From Ligula intestinalis (lineage: Eukaryota; Platyhelminthes; Cestoda; Diphyllobothriidea; Diphyllobothriidae): a DNA stretch of 64,000 nt. The translations under genes and the position numbers were made by a program. Below are positions 11,289 through 23,100 of this stretch, in pieces. The notes beneath the pieces are model-generated. The model worked only from the letters and a program-made list of their open reading frames with translations. It was not told the DNA's origin and made no database searches. Within the stretch, counting starts at the first letter, position 1, and each line of letters begins with the position of its first letter. Location of the stretch: positions 48,742,549-48,806,548 of the forward strand of contig JAYGXS010000004.1 in assembly GCA_036362985.1 (NCBI GenBank). The letters are read 5' to 3'.

Positions 11289-12837
11289 CAGGATCATACT
11301 AGGTTAAAACAGTGCGGAACAAGAACAATCCCCCTTGAAAATCAGTTGGTTTCGTGTAAAAATTAGTTGTCTGTGCCAAAAACTATGGGATTCGCATATT
11401 GTTAGCACTGAAAAAAATCAGTTACAAAACGTCTAGCAGGTGGACAGCGAGTAGGCCCTCGAGTGACCACGATTTTGCGGGTTGAAAGGAATGCCCCAGT
11501 TAGTTACTTTCTAGTACTACCGCAGCCTTGGTGGGATTTGGTTGCATGGCAGCAAGGGGAAGGGCCTAATATAGCCAACGCTCTAACCACCCAAGTTATG
11601 GGGTCCAAACTTCGCGTGCCAGGTATGGCGTCGTCCGCACTAAACGCCACATAGGTATATGATGGTGGATTGGAGCTCACATGGCTGAGAATGCCACAGT
11701 GACGAGTTCAAAAAGGAACCATTGTACTCGTCAGTTAGAACTGCCTTTGGTGGCCAAAAAGGGTCCATCTGGCTTGTGAAATACCAGCTACCCTCTAGGC
11801 AGGTCAAGCAACAAGGCGGTGGGGGGCATTGGTCTTGTCGTCGATATCGGGTGTGCCGTCGAGTTCGAGAGTGATATCGGGAACACGCAGAACTGCAGGG
11901 CTCCTGATCTCAGCGACAGAGTTCCTGCGCAGGAAGTGACACGTTGGGCTGCCAAATACTTGAAGATGGCAATCTAATACAGCGCCTGTCAGGTTTCAGC
12001 ATGTCAGTTAGATGGAGCCTTCCTGGGTATTTAACTATATTTGCAAAAAAACCTCTCCAGTGCACAGATCAAACAATCTGGACAGACAGTCTAGTCAGAG
12101 TTGTCGACTGCATGTGCTCTAATTTTGAAACAGTTAGCGCGTGACAACACCTCCTGCCTTAGGAATAAGGAAATTCAGTTGAAACCAAGGTGACAGTCGC
12201 TAGTCCTGTCTAATTCGGGTTTTCTGAAGTTCACAGATGACTGGGAGTTTCCGAAACACGTGAAATCGTAACTAGAAAGCAGTCAACAGGAGGAAGCGAT
12301 AAGTCTAGCAAAATCTAGCTAGCTGAAATATGTGGAGCTGTTATGTGGAGGACACATACCTGCTGCCGTTCTGCTCGTATCTGACTACAGACAGACAGTT
12401 TGGCCGCTTTCCTTGGCCCCAAAACGAAGACTTTGCCGTCTTCACCTAGTGACAGAATAAAGAGAGAGAAGAAATTCATTGTGGTATATAAGATATGTTA
12501 TTTAACTATAAATGTATTACGGCCCGCGCCTGGTACTGGCAGTTAGCACAAAAGCTGAGTTAGCCCGACTGCTGTCCCGAACGCCCATGAGGGAGCAAGA
12601 GAAGTCCATCGGCCAGGTGGAGAGTTTATTCACACAGAGCACGTCAAGGCAAGAAAGGGAAAGTCAACATCACAAAAAGGCTGCACGAGGAGGCGCGTCG
12701 ACGACAATGAACCAATCAGATGGGAAGAAAAGCCGATAGCTACGGCGCGCGCTATCATGCCAGTGGCATGGAGTTGGACTCGGGGGCTTTGCTGTAAGAT
12801 GAGTAATTGTGGGAATTGGCGCCTTCCCAACAAAAGT
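11289..12837. other. Intergenic, nothing recognised
   Basis: No exon or RNA gene recognised. Open frames here are short and without known motifs. Confidence 0.35.
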
Positions 12838-13722
12838 CATCTCGCTGATGACATCAACTTATGGAAAGTCGTCCACAAGACGGCAGACGAAAACCATCTG
12901 CAAGCTAACTTGAACAGATTGGAAGACTGGTCAAAGCTTTGGCTGATGCCTTTCAATGTTAGCAAATGCAACTTTCTTCAAATCGGAAGTTGTAGTGCAT
13001 CCAGCATGAAGGTCTATTCTTTAAACGGCACACCGCTGCAACAAGTTGAGAGTCAAAAGGACTTGGGTGTGTGGATTACTTCTTCACTCAAACCAACGCT
13101 TAACTGTACGAAGGCGGCGAAGTCGGCCAGGTCTATATTATAGCTGGTTAGACGGGCCTTTATGGGGTTTGAAAAAGACAGCTTTTCCAAAATCTTTGGA
13201 AGCTTCGTTCGGCCGCACCTGGAATTCGCTGTGCAGGTATGGAGACCTTGGAATTTCAAAGATTATACAGCCTTAGAGAAGGTCCAAAGGCGAGCGAAAA
13301 AATGGTCAAAGGGTTAGGAACATTGCCCTTTGAAAGCAGACTGTCAACCCTCGACCTATTTCCCTTTTCCTACAAACAACTCCGAGGGGACCTCATACTA
13401 ACATTCCGTATTATGAATAACCTGGATTGTTGTTTCGTTCCGGGTGATCTCTTTGCCCAGGCTAACACGCCCACTTTGCACGGGCATCCCCTTAAACTAC
13501 GCCCCGGCAAAGCGAGAATCGACGGAGGAAAATTCTTCTTTACCAACAGAGTAGTTTCAGCGTGGAACGCCTTTCCTGAAGAGGTTGTCCTCTCCACTTG
13601 TGTTAATTCATTTAAGAGTAGACTGGACATGCATCAAGCGCAAATACAAACCATGTAAAAACTACTGCATCGCATGATACTGAAACACGTACACGTACGT
13701 ACACGTACACGTACCACGTACA
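12838..13722 (+). mobile_element. 5'-truncated CR1-type non-LTR retrotransposon (RT end and C-terminal region)
   Basis: The copy starts inside the RT at the catalytic box, reading LADDINLWK, and continues through the thumb (LNRLEDWSKLWLMPFNVSKC, QKDLGVWI). After an in-frame stop at 13141-13143 comes the typical C-terminal block with VRPHLEFAVQVWRPWNF and LEKVQRRAKK. After a frame change near 13310 it continues with LGTLPFESRLSTLDLF and ends near 13658. Loss of the 5' part is usual for target-primed retrotransposition. A short ACGTAC-type simple repeat (about 13686-13722) follows and may be the 3' tail. Non-functional. Confidence 0.85.
13686..13722 (+). repeat. ACGTAC simple repeat, possible 3' tail of the CR1-type copy
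   Basis: A run of ACGTAC/ACACGT units begins 28 bases after the stop of the element. Microsatellite-like tails are common in CR1-clade elements, but chance proximity is possible. Confidence 0.6.
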
Positions 13723-16700
13723 TTGATTACATACACTGCATCAAATTATACTCGCGATTTGCGAGTAGTCATATATTTTTCTGTCATTTTTTTAAAGATT
13801 CGTTTCTGGTGTCTTCACGTAAAGTTTAAATTTTTCTTTGTATCGATTTATTTCCTATCATCTTGTTACCAACAGGGAGTTCAGAGGCGTTTGCCTATCT
13901 TTTCCTCAATAAACTGATAATGATACTGACTGTCGGAATACGAAGTCAAGTATATCGGTAGTTCACATTTTTTCCAAGAAGGTGCCACGGGCAGGGTGAA
14001 AAGAACAAATCCCTAGAATTATGACGAGCAGGTAGGAATAGCAGCCGTGCGAGATGCCTCTTGATACCGAAAAAAGCATCAAAGTGTGCAGCTACGTCTA
14101 AGTACATCGTCAATCTAGATAATAACATTCCATAGTTATTCACATTAGTTATTAAGGAAAGAGGATAAGAAGTTACATTGGTACGGTGCAAGTCCGTTTG
14201 ATTTGGGAAGGTCACTATAAATTAATGAAATACTGGTCAACCGCCGCGCACGATGATGCCCACCAGCATGGTGGATGGAGGAGCAGTGACTTGCGCATGA
14301 ATTAGTATAAATCCATGTCTGAATTGTGCAGCAGCTACTGCACTCGCTATCTTCCCCCACCTACCTGAACCGGATGTCAAGACAGAGCCAACAAGATCGA
14401 AGGCGGAAGCCAACACGAAGTAGTGATAAAGGACACTAGTGAAATCGTAAGGTTTAATGCCATCACCTGCCACTAGCAGCTCGGGAAAATAAAGAAACGG
14501 ACAAGCTCGAATATTAATCAAGTCTGCTGAATGCTTTCTGCCGTTGATAGTCCCAACCCTCTATTTCCACGTCAAGAGATTGCACAGTGAATGAAGGAAG
14601 GAAGCTGGGAGGGAAACGACTGCAAACCTACCAAGAAACCAAATAGGATAAATCTGGTCAACACTCGTCCAAAGTCCGTCAGATAATCCGTATAACTGAA
14701 TTCAGCGGGGTCCTTATGTAGTACTTCACGATTCCGACTTCCAACAGTCCTGCTCAACCTTAGTTGGTGGCCCGAGTCTACGACGCTAGTTGATAACCAT
14801 AAAGTTTCAATCGCTCTATGGTCTTATTATTGACAATCCTGTTGACTGCTGCAGTCAATGCCGACTTCGACAGCTTAGAGTTCAAAACAGTCTCTAAACG
14901 GCCCGATAAGGAGTGCTCATAAACACCACAGTAACAAAAAATAACGCTTGTGTAATACAGGACCAACGGTAATAGGGGTTATAAAGGCATATCGGAGGAG
15001 CGAAAAAAAAATAGTAAAAACTAGAGCGCATAAAAGTAGCAAATAATAGGCACAATTATTTCGATACTCTTATATTTGGCAAAAAATCGCGCGATTATTA
15101 AAACGAGAAATACAACCAATAGGAAGAGGTGCGCAAATAGTGCTCGCAAAAGGGCTAGCCGAATATGAGCCCAAATTGTAGCACGATAAGGCGAAAAGAA
15201 ACCACAGGACGCTAAAGATTTGCATGTAGGGAGTGCAGTGGAGTGTTAGATGCTGAATACGTACGCAAGAAAAGCCGTAGAAGCATAATGTATGAAAAGC
15301 GCTGCAATCCACTATGATATGAAATAATAAAACAAAACAGGCTTACTAGGTAGTAGTTAGTTACTATATAGTAAAGTAAGGTGTTGTTCATAAGGAATCC
15401 TTACCAAAGTCTCTTCTCTCTGGAAAAAAATAACATGCTTCGGATTAAAAAAATACCATGATTTGAAAATAAAGAAAGCTGATAGCCACAAAAAGCCCCT
15501 GATAAAAGGGCAAAGCAATCTATCATGGAAGGCGTGGCCTACTTACGCTCAGAAAAAGTGGAGGCAGTCTTAAGGACTTAGTCTCCCATAGCGAGCACTG
15601 AACTGCCAATGTGCTGGACCACATTATAGACCATTATTTTTCTCAGTCAAGCAGTATGTCGAGCGAGGGGCGCGACGGTCAGTTAAACCTCTCAAAAACA
15701 ACGCAAAAGTGACCCCGCCCACCTGAAACTAAGAGCAAATTCAACTGTACCACCTGCGGGGTCCAGAATCCCATGCGGCAGAAGTAACATTGGTAGCGCA
15801 CCTTATATACGACTAGCCAAAGTGTTCGGTCTTAGGGGGGAGGGGTATGAGTGGGGTAATAGGATGGGCAGTCAACGAAAACTGTGGAAATAAGTGCAAA
15901 AATGCGTAAAATTTGGTCGAATTTGTTTAACTTCAGCCGCTAAATATGGCGACGGAGTAAAGCGCGTAAATTGAAAAAAAATAAGCGAAAAAGGGAGCAC
16001 TGAAGAAATAAGAGGTAGTTGAAAAACCGCCAGCACCAGCCCCGCGTAGCCTCGTCAAAAATCCCAGACTGGAAGGGATTAGACTGGGAATCTCGATATA
16101 CTTAATGGGAGGGCAATAACTAAAGCAAGGAAAAGAAAAACAGAAATTCAAGGAGATTGTGTGACTTTGTCTGAAGAAAATCCTTTTTTTTAAATTTCGG
16201 ACGATATGATACGAACATGTCAATGCCTAGGACTCCTAGGAACATTTATAAAACACCGCTGCTTATGTTATTAAAGAAGCACTGTCGTGTCGATGTGTTA
16301 ACTGACACAATGTGGCCTGTATAGAGATATGTACGGAAACTAAGATGTCCGGGTTGGTGTGTATCATAATATGTGTAATGTATGAGTCCTGTCTAACAAT
16401 TATAATTCCCTGAGATAAGGTAAGCGTATGTATCACTTCTGCAACTACTAATTTTTAATGAAATGATAGGCAATTATGATGTAGAATCCTTACCAAACCA
16501 CTGAAGTTTGAAAGCAAGAGGCCAAAATTGATGAGCACATTGGGAAGATGTAAACCGTATCAAGACAAGGGCTATTGCACCGAGTCGAGACGAAAATAGG
16601 TGAAAATAAAAATCACGCCTACTTTAATGTACTGAGTACGCATTTTAGTATAATCCAAAAGTCATCCACTACCATTGTTAATTCTAACTTCGCATGCTCT

Positions 16701-16737
16701 ACCACTACGCAGATAAAAATTTATCAGAAAGGCTTAC
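13723..16737. other. Gene-poor stretch beyond the last visible kelch exon
   Basis: The kelch gene should continue here with at least one further exon, but none was identified. A block at about 14327-14416 resembles 22530-22606 (shared CAGCTAC-GCACTC and GGTGTCAAGA/GGATGTCAAGACAGAG pieces), so it is a diverged repeat. The rest is AT-rich without recognisable content. Confidence 0.35.
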
Positions 16738-17144
16738 CAAAAGCGATGGGGCGACCGGAGCACACAACAAGCGACAGAGCACCTCGACCAGGATTGAGGG
16801 GACTTAATTTCGTCCACTGGCCTAGGTCTCCTGGTCGAGTAGGCGGGGTAAACATCTCTACTGCGTTGGCGTAGCCACTGACACGATCAAAGCCACCAAC
16901 CACCACAATGCGGTCACAAACCACGGCTGCAGCGTGACTGTGGCGGGCCACATTGAGCGGTGCGGCCTCCATCCAGAAGTCGTTGGAGTTGACCGTGGTC
17001 TTGGATGCCAGGTTGCAGTACACAACATCGGCGGCGTGATCCATGATTTCAGTCCTTCCACCAATGACAAAGACACGACCATCAGACAGCGTGGTAACAC
17101 AGTGTCGTTGGACGCCACGTTTCATTTCCGGAAGCAGGGTCCAC
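16738..17144 (-). CDS. Kelch-like gene exon 7 (kelch blades 3-5), last exon found
   Basis: Acceptor CACGTAG; AA plus G gives Lys-Trp-Thr, continuing LLPEMKRGVQRHCVTTLSDG, then RVFVIGGRTEI, APLNVARHSHAAAVVCDR, VVVGGFDR and QWTKLSPLNPGRGALS. A GTAAGC donor follows SGRPIAFG in phase 1, so translation should continue in another exon to the left that was not found. Confidence 0.87.
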
Positions 17145-20100
17145 CTACGTGACGGTGGAACCGGAAACGAGACCAAGTTATTCACACAGTAAGAATATCA
17201 TGGAGTTAATCGGTTCATCACACCAAATCACCTAATCAAACAGTGTCTTTAAGAGGCATAAAGGATAATGATACATCCTACTCTATCGGTCATATTGATC
17301 TTATCGTTTTCAGGCCTCCAAAATGATTAACAGCGACATAAGTAGCAGAAAGGACCTACTTGCCAAGAGTCATGTCGAGCAGCTCACAGGAGCGCACCGA
17401 ACCAACGTCATTCTCACCACCGCAAACTACAATCCTATTGCGTCCCACGGCAGCAGCGCCGTGACAGCATCGCTCGAAATTCATTGGCGCAGCGGACGCA
17501 AAAGTTGCGGTCATTGGGTGGAAGACCTCGACAGATCGACAACGCGAGTTTTCATCCCATCCACCAATCACGTACAGAGAGCCTTTTGTGGGTACAGAAA
17601 AATGGGGGAAAGGAAGCTTGAAGGATATATATATTGGTGATTGAAGCGAAACTGCGTGTCCCCGGACATGAATGAGAAGAAGAGGCGATCTCGGGAATAA
17701 TGGGTATAATATCCTGACGTTTCGAAAGCGTACAGGCTTGCATCGTCGAAGGTTGGTGCTTGTACACGCCTCACAGTCTTTTATAGGTGTTAGCACTGAC
17801 TTCTCGTTCGCTCTCCGTCTATTGGCGCTAGATCCCCTGTGGGGGCGGGGCTGGAGCTCCGTCATTGTCCTGCTGACCAGGGTTTCTCGCCGTCACCTCG
17901 TCGGAGGGGGAGGGCAGTGTTCGCCTGCCAGCGGTCATTGCTCGCGTCTGCAGTTACAAGTGCTCAAGCGCGCAGCATGCTTCAACACCGCGGATGCGGA
18001 TCCGGTTGATCTTTTGGCTACCGTTGAGTCAGTCCTCAAAACCTCCCAGGAGCCGGACGATACGAAGCACCTCATCCGACAACAGGTTACGTCCTTACTA
18101 TTGACACATAAATCACGGGCGTCAATTCCGAGGGCGGAGCAGGACGCCATCAAGGCACTGAATGCTGACAGGAGCATCGTAGTAGTGCCAGCGGACAAGG
18201 GGCGCTCCACAGTGGTACTTGATAAGTCTGAATACCTCCAAAAGGCCAACGTTCTACTCGATGACCAAAATGCCTACCGCCAGTGCGACGGAGATTCTAT
18301 GAAGAAGATGGTGACACAAATCAACACAGCACTCGTGGGCCTGGAGAATAACGGTGTCACCTCAAAAATCGAACGACTAAATATCAAACCAAGTGATTCA
18401 GTCATGGCAAGATTCTATGGACTGCCAAAAGTGCACAAGCGCGGTGCACCACTTCGGCCCATTGTTTCTTTACGGGAAACAAAAACATTCAATCTGTCGA
18501 AATGGATGTTTCGGCGTCTGAACTGTCTCACATCAGGCTCTGACACAACGGTACGCTCGGCCGTACATTTCTTGGAAAGACTTAACGGGCTACGCCTCAA
18601 TGCAGACGAAGTCATGGTATCGTTTGGTGTTACCTCACTCTTCACATCAATCCCTCAGACTCTTGCGATTGAAACTGTGAGTGATCTACTTGAGAGCCGA
18701 TATGAGGAGGGAACTAATAAACCTACACGTGCGCATCTTATCCAGCTGCTCAAGTTCTACCTCAACACGTATTTCACCTTTGAGGGCACAGTGTATGAAC
18801 AAATCAAAGGGACTCCGATGGGTTCGCCGCTATCTGGTTTCCTTGCTGAGGCGGTTCTTCAAAAGTTAGAGACACTGGTGTTTACGAACTACAGACCAGC
18901 ATTTTGGGCGCGGTACGTAGACGATACCTTCGTCGTCCTCAAGCATGAAATGGTCTCTGAATTTCACACGATGCTGAACTCCATTTTTGCCGAGATTCAG
19001 TTTACAACAGAGGCTGAGAGCAACAATCAACTTGCGTTCCTAGACGTCCTGGTCCACCGCAAGACCGACGGGAGCCTAAAGACGACGGTATACCGAAAGG
19101 CAACCGACACACGTCAGGTACTCAGTTACCAAAGTAACCATCCGCTGAGCCACAAACGCAGCTGTGTGCGAACGCTTTACAAAAGGGCAGAAACACATTG
19201 CAACGAGGCAGGTGACAAAGCGGCTGAACTTAAATATCTTCGACGGATGTTCATCTCTAACGGTTACCCTGGCAGCTTCCTAGAACGCAGCAGACAACCG
19301 AAACGAGCTGCAAGCCCGGCGGCCGAACAACCGACATTGTGGAGAACAATGCCATACATAGAGAATGTTTCTGAAGCAGTCGCTCGTCTGTTACAACCAC
19401 TGGGTATCGGCATAGCCCACAGACCAGAGGCAACAATAAGACGACTGGTCATGAGACCAAAGGCCCCTCTGTCCCGCGGAGAAACAGCAAACGTCGTCTA
19501 TCGCATCCAGTGTAGTTCCTGTGAGGCCAACTACATTGGGGAGACCGGAAAGCGACTACAGACGCGTATGAGCGAGCACGCAAGGGCAGTCGACAGGATG
19601 GATCCACGCTCGTTGGTGGCGGAACATTGTTCGGCTCCTGGACACACCTTCGCTTTTGATGACGCTGAAATCCTAGCCCGAGGTAGTGACCGGACAACCA
19701 GAGAAACACTTGAAGCATGGCACACTGCACCAAATTCCATCAACCGCTGTACGATTCTCCGGCGGCTTACCAGGCGTTACGCGTGCGGCTCAATCAACGA
19801 AATCGCCGGCAAGAAGTCAGACGGGTCGCAACGACTAGCAACCCCACACCGGGCCAGAATACAGGCGTCCGGGAACCTACCCCAGACACCAATGCGGCCG
19901 TCAGCGACGCCGCAGGCAAAGTGAACCAACAAGACCTCCTGTCGGGCTTGAACGCAGTTGCACATGACAAGGGTCTCTGCATTAACACTGATGGCGGGGT
20001 TCGATATTCCGCCGGCGGGACGAACACGGGAAAGTGCCAACGGGGGAAGCCAGCAGGACATGCGGCACCGACGCGATCGATGCAGACGCGAGCAATGACC

Positions 20101-23100
20101 GCTGGCAGGCGAACACTGCCCTCCCCCTCCGACGAGGTGACGGCGAGAAACCCTGGTCAGCAGGACGATGACGGAGCTCCAGCCCCGCCCCCGCAGGGGA
20201 TCTAGCGCCAATAGACGGAGAGCGAACGAGAAGTCAGTGGTAACACCTATNNNNNNNNNNNNNNNNNNNNNNNNNNNNNNNNNNNNNNNNNNNNNNNNNN
20301 NNNNNNNNNNNNNNNNNNNNNNNNNNNNNNNNNNNNNNNNNNNNNNNNNNNNNNNNNNNNNNNNNNNNNNNNNNNNNNNNNNNNNNNNNNNNNNNNNNNN
20401 NNNNNNNNNNNNNNNNNNNNNNNNNNNNNNNNNNNNNNNNNNNNNNNNNNNNNNNNNNNNNNNNNNNNNNNNNNNNNNNNNNNNNNNNNNNNNNNNNNNN
20501 NNNNNNNNNNNNNNNNNNNNNNNNNNNNNNNNNNNNNNNNNNNNNNNNNNNNNNNNNNNNNNNNNNNNNNNNNNNNNNNNNNNNNNNNNNNNNNNNNNNN
20601 NNNNNNNNNNNNNNNNNNNNNNNNNNNNNNNNNNNNNNNNNNNNNNNNNNNNNNNNNNNNNNNNNNNNNNNNNNNNNNNNNNNNNNNNNNNNNNNNNNNN
20701 NNNNNNNNNNNNNNNNNNNNNNNNNNNNNNNNNNNNNNNNNNNNNNNNNNNNNNNNNNNNNNNNNNNNNNNNNNNNNNNNNNNNNNNNNNNNNNNNNNNN
20801 NNNNNNNNNNNNNNNNNNNNNNNNNNNNNNNNNNNNNNNNNNNNNNNNNNNNNNNNNNNNNNNNNNNNNNNNNNNNNNNNNNNNNNNNNNNNNNNNNNNN
20901 NNNNNNNNNNNNNNNNNNNNNNNNNNNNNNNNNNNNNNNNNNNNNNNNNNNNNNNNNNNNNNNNNNNNNNNNNNNNNNNNNNNNNNNNNNNNNNNNNNNN
21001 NNNNNNNNNNNNNNNNNNNNNNNNNNNNNNNNNNNNNNNNNNNNNNNNNNNNNNNNNNNNNNNNNNNNNNNNNNNNNNNNNNNNNNNNNNNNNNNNNNNN
21101 NNNNNNNNNNNNNGTGAAGGGTTTGCCTAGAGCTCTGACAGGCAGTATTTATGGTGCTCAGGCTGACTGGAGTTAACTGTTGAATTGCTCACCGTTTTGT
21201 TCGACAATGGCCGAGTCGAAACGATGTTTCATGCTGCCTACGACCTGACTGTGGCCTGAGACAGGGTTGTAGGCCTCGATGTTCCATGAGGGCTCATCCA
21301 TCGTTTCTCGAGGTCCGAGGACGAGGCAGAGTTCCTCACCCTTACTTCGTGGATATGGGGTGAAAGGACATGCTTCCTCACCAATTCCAGTATGCTTATC
21401 GATCCAAGCGTTTACCGTTTCCATAACGGCCCTGGTAAGCAGATAATATATAATATATATGCAAGTGTCTCAGTGAAGCTCTTTACATGTGGATAGGCTC
21501 CAGTTTAGAGGAATGGTAAGCCAGGCTTTAAGGTTTAAACAGGAAATGCAGACAATATTAAGCAGGTTAGAATTTTTTATGTATCTACAGACGTGCAAAA
21601 ATAACAAGAAGCATAGCTGGTTTGTTGAAAGACGCAGTAAGCTTACTAAGGAGTTGGGTTGCATTGACTAAAAACGAACTCCACCTCCCGAATATCAAAC
21701 AGGTTATTGTGTCTATGTCTAGCACTATTTTCTACATCAGCTGGACTATTGTGCCCATGCTTATCCGGTGTTTATTCTTCTTTATTTATTCGACTTACAA
21801 CAATGGGGTCAGCAGTGCAAAACGGTAGCACGGTTTTGAAGCAAAATTAATCTGGCATGCATTTTGTGACTTATTAAAGAACATTTCTCCAAAACGTCGC
21901 CAGTTGCAGTCTTTGGACAGTATGCATTGCTTGTTATTTCCTGGTCCTGTGTACGCTGTTTGTATGTCTAATTTTATTCACGGCGAATGAAGGATTTCCT
22001 TTACTGAAAATATAGCGCAGTCTGGCACTGAGGAAGCACAAGGCAGCTGATTGGCTATCAACAAAGATAAAATCCAGGGATGGTTAGATCCTGATGGGGG
22101 GAAGAATGCATTCGTGTCTATCGAGACAGTCCACGGCTTCCAACCCGTGAACAGCCCCTATTTCACTGTCGTAAAAGTCATCTGATTTAAGACACTTGGA
22201 CCGTCTCGATGACAGTGACGGTGAAATACGGTGAATGGCATTCAAAAACAAACCAAACTCGCCTTACGACTAAAAAGAGCAACCACACTGGCCTAAGATA
22301 GAGCCACGTGCTCCCATTGCTATTGTCAACTGTCTGGCACTGAGGAAATACAAAGAAGCTGATTTGCCATCGACAAAGATGAACTCTAGAAATGGTCCTC
22401 TCGTGATGAGGGGAAGAATGTATTCGTGTCTATTGAGACAGTCCACGGCCTCCGACCCATCAGACCTAGGTCGCTACAAGTTGAACAGCCCCAGTGGCGG
22501 AAAAGAAGCGCGTAGATAGTAAATTTTTGCTGCAGCTACCGCACTCTCTCTTCTTCAGCCCACCCGAGCTCGGTGTCAAGATAGAGTCGAGAAGACCGGA
22601 GACGGAATCGGACGCAGACGGCCGGAGATACCATACCTGACCCATGGAGAGGGAGGGCCATAAAGGCCGAGAGTGGCCAATGCCTGAGTCTGCACCTATT
22701 AGTGCGCCAACACTCAATAGAAGTGGCGGCACGGATCCCAGTTCACACTGCCTGGGCCTTCGTGTTACACACGCCAATATACTCCACCCAGTGACACCCT
22801 AAACTTGACCAGGAACTTAACACATCAAGAATATAGGACGAGCAGTTCGCATTCTAGTTCACAGCCTATACCTTCATGTCGCACAGCCTATCACACACCA
22901 CCTGGTTACAACCTACAATTGGCCAAAATGTAACACTTCAAGAGAATATGGGGTGACATTTTGGATCCACAGCTTACATTGACTAAAACTCCGTGTCACC
23001 TGGCTAGGAATTTGCACAACAGCAACAACAACAACCTGGCTAGGATCCTACAGGTGAAACATTTGCGGCTTGACTCTCAGTCCGCCAGTCAGCCACCCCA

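Larger units (their letters stand above)
17640..20250 (+). mobile_element. Penelope-like element with inverted terminal flanks, 3' end lost in a gap
   Basis: The unit holds one long open frame with a Penelope-type RT and a GIY-YIG endonuclease. It is flanked by an inverted repeat: 17787-17951 is the reverse complement of 20082-20247. Such pseudo-LTRs, in direct or inverted order, are known in Penelope-like elements. The 3' arm runs into the assembly gap at 20251, so the element's right end is not visible. It sits in intron 5 of the kelch-like gene, in the opposite orientation. The outer left limit (about 17640) is an estimate. Confidence 0.9.

Noticed and set aside
10461..11289. Several GC-rich overlapping open frames on both strands
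   Set aside because: They fall in the LTR-like repeat with its nested element and show no domain or splice context.
20168..21130. 320-codon open frame across the gap
   Set aside because: Nearly all of it is unknown bases; no information.
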